5,074 nt of DNA from Oscillospiraceae bacterium (GCA_028705905.1 JAQWCP010000139.1:1-5074), one strand, 5' to 3'; shown: positions 1 through 5,066, counted from the first letter of the stretch. The notes: generated by a model from the sequence alone, not told the origin. Numbers and translations: made by a program.

Positions 1-812
1 TCTTCCTCTGTCTCTTCCGGCAGCGCCGCCAGGATGGTCTCCAAAGGGACCTCGTCTAACCGGAGGGGGATCGTTTGCTCCCAATATTGGTGGGTTGCCA
101 GTGGGAGAAACTCCAATGTCACGCCCGCTTCATCCACCTGCCCACGCAAAACACCTTTTTCTCCCGTTTCATCAAATCCTCGCCCCTGGGGACAGCCCGG
201 CCAAGCATATGCGGTTTCTCCCGCCTTCTGAGGGCCGCTGTATTGATGGATGTGTCCCAAGGCCAGATAATGCAGTCCACTCTCCGCAATTTCCTCTTTT
301 GTTATGGGGTTATAAGCACCCACACCGCTACCCACCTCGCCATGCAGCACCATGAGCTGATACGTTCCATCTCCATTTGGCGCATGAAACCCTTCCAGCA
401 GGGAACGGTGGCACTCTGGTACCAAAAAGCCCGCGCCATACACAGTGCAACCAAGCGTCGGCAAACAGACAGATGTAATGGATTCTGAATCAAAAATATG
501 TACGTTGGACGGCCAATCCACCTGACGGTACGGCGACTGTCGGGAAACCCAATCGTGATTGCCTGGCGCGATGAAAACAGGCGCGCTAATCTGCCCCAAG
601 GTCTGCCGGATGCAATCCACCGTTTCCGGGTAGATCCGCTCCCCATCGAACAAATCACCTGCCAAAAAAACCAGGTCCACTTCTTCTGCCAAGTGCGCCA
701 ATGATGCAAACAACGTGCGCTGCTCCGCTCTCCGCTCCGCCGCCCGCTCGGGTGGCAGGGCAGAAAACGGACTATCCAAGTGAAAATCCGCTCCATGGAT
801 AAAAGAAATCAT
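1..812 (-). CDS. Metallophosphoesterase, SbcD/Mre11/YhaO-like putative DNA exonuclease subunit, 3'-truncated by window edge
   Basis: The first 270 residues are visible and the C-terminus lies beyond the left edge. The calcineurin-like phosphoesterase metal motifs appear in order: D9-F-H11 near the N-terminus, GDLFD at 52-56, GNHD at 84-87, an H157 in VLHGE, and GHIH at 186-189. This order and the WPGCPQGRGFDE stretch after GHIH resemble SbcD/Mre11/YhaO nucleases, which use two metal ions to cut DNA and usually pair with an SMC-like ATPase (SbcC/YhaN). The family is usually about 350-420 residues, so roughly a quarter to a third is missing. The start is ATG at 812, with GGAGG six bases upstream. 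The stop of the ymdB-type gene lies 12 bases before the start, so the two are probably co-transcribed. The family is clear; DNA as substrate is inferred. An ATPase gene just beyond the left edge would support the YhaO/SbcD reading. Confidence 0.85.
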   Translation of the reverse strand, partial: MISFIHGADFHLDSPFSALPPERAAERRAEQRTLFASLAHLAEEVDLVFLAGDLFDGERIYPETVDCIRQTLGQISAPVFIAPGNHDWVSRQSPYRQVDWPSNVHIFDSESITSVCLPTLGCTVYGAGFLVPECHRSLLEGFHAPNGDGTYQLMVLHGEVGSGVGAYNPITKEEIAESGLHYLALGHIHQYSGPQKAGETAYAWPGCPQGRGFDETGEKGVLRGQVDEAGVTLEFLPLATHQYWEQTIPLRLDEVPLETILAALPEETEE

Positions 813-824
813 ACTTGCCTCCAT

Positions 825-1598
825 CTATAAGATCGAAATGCGCTCCACCGTTTCGCACAATCCGGTTTCCAAATCTGCTGTGAAAAGGCACCCCTCTAAT
901 TTACAAGGCCCAGATGCCACTTCATACCGGCCGGCTATGCCGCCCAAAAACGTGGTCACGCTTTGCTCGGGACGAATCCCCAGGACAGATTCAACCGGAC
1001 CTGTCATCCCCAGGTCGGTGACATACCCCATCCCTTTTGGGAAAACACGTGCATCTGCCGTGGGTACATGGGTATGCGTCCCCCACAGAGCAGCCACCCG
1101 CCCATCCAAATAATAGGCCATGGCCAGCTTTTCGCTGGTGGCCTCTGCGTGAAAGTCCACTAAAATCAAGTCTGCTTTCATCTTTTTGAGCAGCGCATCT
1201 ACCACAGGGAACGGATTGTCCGGGCCAAAATCCATGCCACAGCGGCCAATTAAATTGATCACGCCCACTCTCAAATCTCCTGCGTGAAACACACCAAATC
1301 CATGTCCTGGCATACGGGAGGATACATTAACGGGCCGCAATAAATTTGGAACTTCTTCCAGCATAGGAAAGATCTGCTGCTTTGCCCAGGTGTGGTTCCC
1401 CAATGTGATCACATCAACACCTGCCGTTTGCAGCTCCCTTGCTTGCCGGGGCAACAGACCAAGTCCGGCTGCATTTTCTCCATTTGCAACCACAAAGTCA
1501 ATTTGCTTCAATCGCTTCAGACCCGGCAGCACCCGTGTCAAATGCTGCACACCTGCGTCCCCTACAACATCTCCAATTGCTAAAATTTGGAATCTCAT
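825..1598 (-). CDS. ymdB: YmdB family 2',3'-cyclic nucleotide 2'-phosphodiesterase
   Basis: A complete 257-residue protein, close to the roughly 264 of Bacillus subtilis YmdB (TIGR00282 family). Metal and catalytic positions seen are D10 in GDVVGD, E41-N42 in NGENAAG, N68-H69 in GNHTW, H150 in DFHAEATSEK, and H175/H177 in GTHTHVPTAD. This matches the B. subtilis set almost position for position. Characterised members are dinuclear-metal enzymes that hydrolyse cyclic nucleotides, and in B. subtilis YmdB influences biofilm and motility gene expression. The reading frame stays open upstream to 1769, but ATG 1598 is preferred: it has AGAGGA a few bases upstream, gives the canonical MRFQILAIGDVVGD N-terminus, and lies downstream of the extended -10 at 1639-1647. 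It ends with TAG at 825, 12 bases before the next phosphoesterase gene, giving a two-gene unit. The rny gene that often neighbours ymdB is not in the window. Confidence 0.93.
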   Translation of the reverse strand: MRFQILAIGDVVGDAGVQHLTRVLPGLKRLKQIDFVVANGENAAGLGLLPRQARELQTAGVDVITLGNHTWAKQQIFPMLEEVPNLLRPVNVSSRMPGHGFGVFHAGDLRVGVINLIGRCGMDFGPDNPFPVVDALLKKMKADLILVDFHAEATSEKLAMAYYLDGRVAALWGTHTHVPTADARVFPKGMGYVTDLGMTGPVESVLGIRPEQSVTTFLGGIAGRYEVASGPCKLEGCLFTADLETGLCETVERISIL

Positions 1599-1638
1599 AG
1601 CGTCCTCTTTTCTTCCCGTAGTTTTTGTATTCTTTCGT

Positions 1639-1647
1639 ATTATAGCA
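1639..1647 (-). promoter_or_regulatory. Extended -10 promoter for the ymdB unit
   Basis: On the minus strand the sequence TGCTATAAT gives a perfect TATAAT at 1644-1639 with the TG dinucleotide of an extended -10. No good TTGACA-like -35 sits 17 bases upstream, which extended -10 promoters tolerate. Transcription would start near 1632, leaving a leader of about 33 bases before ATG 1598. This also argues against the longer upstream start, because codons upstream of about 1632 would not be transcribed. Confidence 0.65.
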
Positions 1648-1732
1648 TATCCTATTTTGAAAATATAGATTATTTTTACCGAATTCCCGGCCCTTCCATC
1701 CATCCCAGCCCAGTTTTTGGTTCGGTCTGTTA

Positions 1733-1761
1733 TTGACTTCTGCGCAAAATCTGCATATACT
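1733..1761 (+). promoter_or_regulatory. Sigma-A type promoter for the transaldolase gene
   Basis: TTGACT at 1733-1738 and TATACT at 1756-1761 are separated by exactly 17 bases. Each hexamer matches the housekeeping consensus at five of six positions. The start of transcription would be near 1768, giving a leader of about 37 bases to ATG 1805. The promoter points away from the ymdB promoter, and the two -10 elements are about 110 bases apart. Confidence 0.8.
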
Positions 1762-1804
1762 GTTCCCATGCAAATTGAATGGAAAAAAACTAGGAGGAAT
1801 AGGA

Positions 1805-2452
1805 ATGAAGCTTTTTATCGACACTGCCAATGTAGATCACATCCGGGAGGCGGCCTCTTGGGGCGTACTCTCCGGCGTCACCACCAACCCAAGTTTAATC
1901 GCCAAAGAAGGCCGTGACTTTAAGACCGTCGTACGGGAAATTGCAAAAATCGTGGATGGCCCCATCAGTGCGGAGGTTCTCAGCGACAAAGGGGACGAGA
2001 TGGTGACAGAGGCTCTGGACCTCTCTCAACTCCATCCCAACATTGTCATCAAAGTGCCCATGACCAAAGAGGGACTGAAGGCAACCGCAGCGCTTGCCAA
2101 AAAAGGAATCCGTACCAATGTGACTTTGGTCTTTTCCGCCAACCAGGCGCTCCTGGCCGCGCGGGCCGGCGCCAGCTTTGTCAGCCCGTTTGTAGGGCGG
2201 ATGGACGACATGGGCAACAGTGGTGTTGCTCTCATCGAAGAAATCGTGGATGTTTTCACTCTGCATGACATCAAAACAGAGATCATCGCGGCCAGCATCC
2301 GCACGCCCATGCACGTGACAGATTGCGCCAAGGCCGGCGCGGACATTGCCACCATTCCCTTTGACGTGTTGGGGAAAATGTTCCAGCATCCTTTGACAGA
2401 CATGGGAATTACCCGGTTCAAGCAGGACTGGGCGGCAGCGGGAATGAAATAA
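1805..2452 (+). CDS. tal: Transaldolase, short TalC/FSA-like type
   Basis: A complete 215-residue protein, the size of the decameric TalC/fructose-6-phosphate aldolase subfamily (E. coli FsaA 220, B. subtilis TalC about 212). It has the N-terminal FIDTANVDHI, then VTTNPSLIAKEG, the Schiff-base lysine K83 in VIKVPMT, NVTLVFS at 110-116, SPFVGRMDD at 131-139 and AASIRTP near 180. Transaldolase moves a dihydroxyacetone unit between sugar phosphates in the non-oxidative pentose phosphate pathway, acting in the cytoplasm. Two positions favour transaldolase over aldolase: F133 where FsaA has Tyr131, and E57 where FsaA has Gln59. ATG 1805 is chosen because a perfect AGGAGG (1792-1797) lies seven bases upstream and it gives the canonical N-terminus; the frame is open further upstream but that part contains the promoter. 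It appears monocistronic. Confidence 0.93.
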   Translation: MKLFIDTANVDHIREAASWGVLSGVTTNPSLIAKEGRDFKTVVREIAKIVDGPISAEVLSDKGDEMVTEALDLSQLHPNIVIKVPMTKEGLKATAALAKKGIRTNVTLVFSANQALLAARAGASFVSPFVGRMDDMGNSGVALIEEIVDVFTLHDIKTEIIAASIRTPMHVTDCAKAGADIATIPFDVLGKMFQHPLTDMGITRFKQDWAAAGMK

Positions 2453-2511
2453 CCATTTGTCGGCGCACATGCTGGAACATCAGTTGTTTTGATCTCCCTT
2501 TGGTTTTTAAA

Positions 2512-2553
2512 CGAACCAGCTTCGCAGGCCAAAACGGCTGCGAAGCTGGTTCG
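2512..2553. repeat. Perfect 16-bp inverted repeat, possible terminator or mRNA-end hairpin
   Basis: The arms CGAACCAGCTTCGCAG (2512-2527) and CTGCGAAGCTGGTTCG (2538-2553) are exact reverse complements around a 10-base loop. The hairpin lies 60 bases after the transaldolase stop, where a terminator would be expected. Neither strand has a proper U-run after it: the plus strand continues ATACGATG and the minus strand TTTAAAAACC. It may be a weak or processed 3' end for tal, a bidirectional stop for tal and the opposing tyrA transcript, or a dispersed repeat. The rest of the 248-base gap (2453-2700) shows no convincing gene. Confidence 0.6.
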
Positions 2554-2628
2554 ATACGATGTTTCCATGTTGATTATGTGTGCTTTCTACGACCCGCTGA
2601 GAATGCGCTGCTCCCCATTGCTTCTCCC

Positions 2629-2657
2629 TTGAGATATTCTCTCGATTACTGTAAAGA
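2629..2657 (+). promoter_or_regulatory. Weak candidate promoter for the PQ-loop gene
   Basis: TTGAGA at 2629-2634 and TAAAGA at 2652-2657 are separated by 17 bases. The -35 is good but the -10 is poor. If used, the leader would be about 37 bases. It is the best plus-strand candidate I find between the inverted repeat and ATG 2701; read-through from the transaldolase promoter is the alternative. Confidence 0.3.
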
Positions 2658-2700
2658 AAATACATGGAATGGCCTCTCTCGGTCAGAAAGGAAGGGTTAA

Positions 2701-3006
2701 ATGTCTATTTTTGAAGCTGGTATGCTCCTTTGCTTCGGAATCGCATGGCCCATCAATATTTACAAGTCGCTGAAATCCCGCTCCACAGGTGGAAAAAGCC
2801 CCTTTTTCTCCATTATTGTCAATCTGGGCTATATCTGCGGTATCATACATAAGATCTTATTCAGCCCGGACCTAGTCATGATCCTCTACATCATCAACTT
2901 TTTAATGGTGTCATTCGATTTGTTTCTGTTTTACCGCAACCGTAAATATGAACGGGAGCAGGCGGCAAACGCAGCCGCATGCGTCAATCCGTCGGAAGTC
3001 CACTAG
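2701..3006 (+). CDS. Small three-helix membrane protein, PQ-loop/SemiSWEET-like
   Basis: A 101-residue protein with three hydrophobic segments at about 3-20, 35-53 and 57-78, then a charged cytoplasmic-looking tail (YRNRKYEREQ). After the first helix comes W16-P17 and a basic loop, KSRSTGGKSP at 25-34. This layout resembles the PQ-loop fold of SemiSWEETs, which are about 85-100-residue, three-helix proteins that dimerise to carry sugars or other small solutes. The diagnostic PQ pair is replaced by W-P, so the proline kink is kept but the glutamine is not, and the substrate is unknown. The start at ATG 2701 has AGGAAGGG about five to ten bases upstream. Its stop is only 3 bases from the stop of the convergent tyrA gene. 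The gene itself is likely real; the family call is inference from topology and motif spacing. Confidence 0.75.
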   Translation: MSIFEAGMLLCFGIAWPINIYKSLKSRSTGGKSPFFSIIVNLGYICGIIHKILFSPDLVMILYIINFLMVSFDLFLFYRNRKYEREQAANAAACVNPSEVH

Positions 3007-3009
3007 CGT

Positions 3010-3849
3010 TTATTCCAAATTCATCTGGCGTTTGCGGTTTGCAGAGTATTCCAATTTCTCGGACAACCGTTTCCTATCACCAGATTCCAATGTTTCCCGA
3101 TAGCTTTTTAAATTTTCCTCCAGCCTTTGAATCATGCCGCAAAGAGCGGGGGCGTTCATAGAGAAAAGTTGTGTCCAAAGGGGAACATCCAGCGCTGCCA
3201 CACGGGTGCAGTCCCGGAAGCTGTTCCCCTCAAACCCGCGGCAGGAGAACAAACCAGGATCATCACAAACAGCCACCGCCATGATGTGCATCACCTGACT
3301 GGTATATGCAATGAGCTCATCGTGCTGCTTTGGTGTGGTAAGCACCACATCGCGGCATCCCAAATATTCTGCCATACGCCGGAGCAATGCAATGTGCTCC
3401 GGCGTACTTTTTTCTCCTGGGGTCAAGAGGTAGTGCGTCCCCCGGAACAATTCCCGTTCTGCATGGGCCATCCCGCTGGTCTCCCGGCCCGCCATGGGGT
3501 GACCACCGATAAAGTCAACGGTATCCGGCAGAACGGCAGCCGCTTCCATAATAGCCGTCTTGACGCCGCAAACGTCCGTCACCAATGCGCCCTCTTTGAA
3601 CGCCCCCTGATGTTCTTTGAGAAAATCTACAATGCCCTGAGGGTGGAGGCATAAAATCGTCACGTCCGCTTGCTGAATGGCCGCCCTTCCATCCTGCGTG
3701 AGAATATCTGCGGCGCCTCGTTCTTTGGCAATGCGCAGGGTGTTTTCTGAACGGGCCACGCCTATAATTTCATATCCTTCCAATCCACGCAGCGCCAGGG
3801 CCAGCGAACCCCCAATCAGCCCCAAACCAATGATTGCAATTTGTTTCAT
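3010..3849 (-). CDS. tyrA: Prephenate (or arogenate) dehydrogenase, no ACT domain
   Basis: A complete 279-residue protein. The N-terminal Rossmann half starts with IIGLGLIGGS (nucleotide-binding glycines at 8-13), followed by DVCGVK at 92-97, GGHPMAGRE at 115-123 with the likely catalytic H117 and substrate-side E123, HDELIAYTSQVMH at 176-188, and FRDCTRVA at 211-218 with R216 the probable substrate-binding arginine. TyrA oxidatively decarboxylates prephenate to 4-hydroxyphenylpyruvate, or arogenate to tyrosine, in the cytoplasm. The second strand ends GVARSEN instead of carrying the acidic residue typical of NAD-specific enzymes, which hints at NADP use. The C-terminal ACT domain found in B. 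subtilis TyrA (about 370 residues) is absent. The start has GGAGGG a few bases upstream, and the aroF stop lies 12 bases before it, so the two genes form one unit. Confidence 0.93.
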   Translation of the reverse strand: MKQIAIIGLGLIGGSLALALRGLEGYEIIGVARSENTLRIAKERGAADILTQDGRAAIQQADVTILCLHPQGIVDFLKEHQGAFKEGALVTDVCGVKTAIMEAAAVLPDTVDFIGGHPMAGRETSGMAHAERELFRGTHYLLTPGEKSTPEHIALLRRMAEYLGCRDVVLTTPKQHDELIAYTSQVMHIMAVAVCDDPGLFSCRGFEGNSFRDCTRVAALDVPLWTQLFSMNAPALCGMIQRLEENLKSYRETLESGDRKRLSEKLEYSANRKRQMNLE

Positions 3850-3861
3850 CCTGTCCCTCCG

Positions 3862-4875
3862 TCAGATGGAACGTCCCACGCATTGCGCCATAGAACGGAG
3901 CTTCGCCATGAGTGTGTCAAATTCTGCCGGTGTGATGGACTGGGCGCCGTCGCACAGTGCGTTCTTCGGGTCGTTGTGTACTTCGATCAACAGGCCATCC
4001 GCCCCAGCTGCAATAGCCGCCATGGACATCCGCTCTACCATCCACGCCTTGCCGCAAGCGTGGGACGGGTCTACCACCACCGGCAGATGACTGACCGATT
4101 TGATGGCGGGAATGGCGCTTAAATCCAACGTATTCCTTGTGAATGTTTCAAACGTACGGATGCCCCGTTCACATAATATAACCTGGTCGTTGCCTTCCGA
4201 CATAATATATTCCGCAGACATAAGCCACTCTTCAATGGTTGAGGACAGGCCGCGCTTGAGCAGCACCGGCTTTTTGGTTCGCCCCACCTGCTTCAATAGA
4301 TCAAAATTCTGCATATTCCGCGCGCCAATTTGAATGATATCCACGCATTCTTCAAACATGGCAATATTGTCCGTAGACATGATTTCGGTTACAATGGGCA
4401 TCCCCGTTAGTTGCTTGGCTTCCAGCAACAGTTTGATCCCATCCTGGGCCAGACCTTGGAAAGAATACGGCGATGTGCGCGGTTTGAACGCACCGCCCCG
4501 CAAGGCGCAAGCGCCGGACGCCCGGACTGCATTTGCAATCTCCACAATCTGCGATTCGCTCTCCACCGAGCAGGGCCCGGCAATGATACCAATTTGATTG
4601 CTGCCGATCTTCGCAGTACCCACTTCAACCACCGTGTTGTCTGGGTGATACTTCCGATTGGCTTTTTTCCATGGCTCTGTTACAACCATCACCCGGGCTA
4701 CCCCAGGCAATACGCCCAATTTGTCCTGATCCAAATTGGCCGCGTTTCCTTCTGCGCCTAAAATCGTGGTTTCACTTCCCTCGCTAATCATCACCTTGAC
4801 GCCCCCTGTTTCCATCTCGTGGACAACGGCATTTAATTGATCTTGCGTAAATCCATCTTTCATAATAACGACCAT
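3862..4875 (-). CDS. aroF: 3-deoxy-7-phosphoheptulonate (DAHP) synthase, class I-beta with N-terminal ferredoxin-like domain
   Basis: A complete 337-residue protein, nearly the same length as Thermotoga maritima DAHP synthase (338). Residues 1-70 form the ferredoxin-like regulatory domain, and the TIM barrel follows from about 85. Barrel motifs are AGPCSVE at 99-105, LRGGAFKPRTSPYSFQG at 125-141, IQIGARNMQNF at 181-191, KRG at 207-209, CERGIRTFE at 235-243 and DPSHACG at 269-275. The four metal ligands fall at C102, H272, E298 and D309. The enzyme joins phosphoenolpyruvate and erythrose-4-phosphate, the first step toward Phe, Tyr and Trp. The start ATG 4875 has AAGGAGG (4889-4883) seven bases upstream, better than the internal Met5. 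It is the first structural gene after a terminator and an aromatic-rich leader ORF, and tyrA follows after 12 bases. Confidence 0.95.
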   Translation of the reverse strand: MVVIMKDGFTQDQLNAVVHEMETGGVKVMISEGSETTILGAEGNAANLDQDKLGVLPGVARVMVVTEPWKKANRKYHPDNTVVEVGTAKIGSNQIGIIAGPCSVESESQIVEIANAVRASGACALRGGAFKPRTSPYSFQGLAQDGIKLLLEAKQLTGMPIVTEIMSTDNIAMFEECVDIIQIGARNMQNFDLLKQVGRTKKPVLLKRGLSSTIEEWLMSAEYIMSEGNDQVILCERGIRTFETFTRNTLDLSAIPAIKSVSHLPVVVDPSHACGKAWMVERMSMAAIAAGADGLLIEVHNDPKNALCDGAQSITPAEFDTLMAKLRSMAQCVGRSI

Positions 4876-4901
4876 TTTTCTTCCTCCTTCTTAATGAGGA
4901 T

Positions 4902-4935
4902 AAAAATGCGGCAACCCTCTCCGGGCTGCCGCATT
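4902..4935 (-). terminator. Intrinsic terminator in the aroF leader (attenuator)
   Basis: On the minus strand AATGCGGCAGCCC (4935-4923), loop GGAGA, and GGGTTGCCGCATT (4917-4905) form a 13-bp stem with one G-U pair, followed by a run of T ending at 4902. It lies 26 bases before the aroF start and 20 bases after the leader-peptide stop, and faces the same way as aroF. A strong terminator directly upstream of its own gene's ribosome binding site, and downstream of a short ORF, is the hallmark of attenuation and not of the end of an upstream gene. Confidence 0.9.
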
Positions 4936-4955
4936 ACGATGGTCCACGTTTCGTA

Positions 4956-5051
4956 TTACTGCACTGATCCGGTTACAGGCGCATGAAAACAGCCGCTATT
5001 GTTAAAATAGCGGTAGCACCAGTAAAAACGCACCTGAGCAACATGTACCAT
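4956..5051 (-). CDS. Aromatic-rich leader peptide of the aroF-tyrA unit (31 residues)
   Basis: ATG at 5051 is followed by 31 codons and TAA at 4958-4956. GAGGGG lies seven bases before the ATG, so translation is well supported for such a short ORF. Residues 8-25 read RFYWCYRYFNNSGCFHAP: F9, Y10, W11, Y13, Y15, F16 and F22 are aromatic, so six of eight consecutive residues (9-16) are Phe, Tyr or Trp. The codons used are TTT, TAC, TGG, TAC, TAT and TTT. The ORF is followed by an intrinsic terminator and then aroF. By analogy with pheL, trpL and similar leaders, a ribosome slowed at these codons under aromatic amino acid shortage would change the RNA fold and let transcription continue. All three aromatic residues are present, which fits a gene feeding all three branches. 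The peptide probably has no role after synthesis. The leader function is inferred; the ORF, Shine-Dalgarno and terminator are seen. Confidence 0.85.
   Translation of the reverse strand: MVHVAQVRFYWCYRYFNNSGCFHAPVTGSVQ
4993..5013 (-). promoter_or_regulatory. Hairpin inside the aromatic codons of the leader ORF
   Basis: On the minus strand CCGCTATT (5013-5006) and AATAGCGG (5000-4993) form a perfect 8-bp stem with a 5-base loop. The 5' arm covers the codons from the end of Tyr13 through Phe16. A ribosome held at Tyr13-Phe16 would block this stem, as the 1:2 pause hairpin behaves in enteric attenuators. Confidence 0.6.
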
Positions 5052-5058
5052 CGTTTGA

Positions 5059-5066
5059 CCCCTCAC
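5059..5066 (-). promoter_or_regulatory. Shine-Dalgarno of the leader peptide
   Basis: GTGAGGGG on the minus strand places a purine-rich GAGGGG seven bases before ATG 5051. It supports real translation of the leader ORF and fixes its start. The promoter of the aroF unit is not visible because only eight more bases remain in the window. Confidence 0.7.

Larger units (their letters stand above)
4936..5054 (-). promoter_or_regulatory. Long-range pairing enclosing the leader ORF
   Basis: On the minus strand ACGATGGTACATGTT (5054-5040), which contains the leader ATG, is nearly complementary to AACGTGGACCATCGT (4950-4936). There are 13 Watson-Crick pairs, one G-U and one A-G mismatch. The 3' arm ends at 4936, the base just before the terminator stem begins at 4935, so the two helices could stack end to end. 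The fold would hide the leader start codon until translated. Alternating pairing is inferred; the complementarity is seen. Confidence 0.6.

Noticed and set aside
302..796. 164-codon minus-strand ORF overlapping the left-edge phosphoesterase
   Set aside because: It is a shifted frame of the phosphoesterase gene; the correct frame from 812 stays open to the window edge and carries all metal motifs.
1599..1769. Upstream extension of ymdB to ATG 1769
   Set aside because: The extension crosses the extended -10 promoter, is AT-rich in its promoter-proximal part, and adds 57 residues absent from the family; ATG 1598 has a good ribosome binding site.
2471..2495. Short imperfect stem (AACA...TGTT) after the transaldolase gene as a terminator
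   Set aside because: Only four base pairs and A/T-rich; too weak to support.
1895..2568. Minus-strand ORFs (180-191 codons) opposite the transaldolase gene
   Set aside because: They lie antisense to a gene with clear motifs, promoter and ribosome binding site, and have no recognisable product.
2500..2700. 66-codon plus-strand ORF between the inverted repeat and the PQ-loop gene
   Set aside because: It runs through the palindrome, has no ribosome binding site of note and its product has no recognisable domain; it ends at the base before the real ATG at 2701.
3127..3654. 175-codon plus-strand ORF opposite tyrA
   Set aside because: It is antisense to the well-supported tyrA reading frame and its translation is Cys/His/Arg-rich with no family features.
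4902..4935. Terminator as the end of a separate upstream gene to the right
   Set aside because: The only ORF between it and the window edge on this strand is the 31-codon aromatic leader, and the terminator directly precedes the aroF ribosome binding site, which fits attenuation better.
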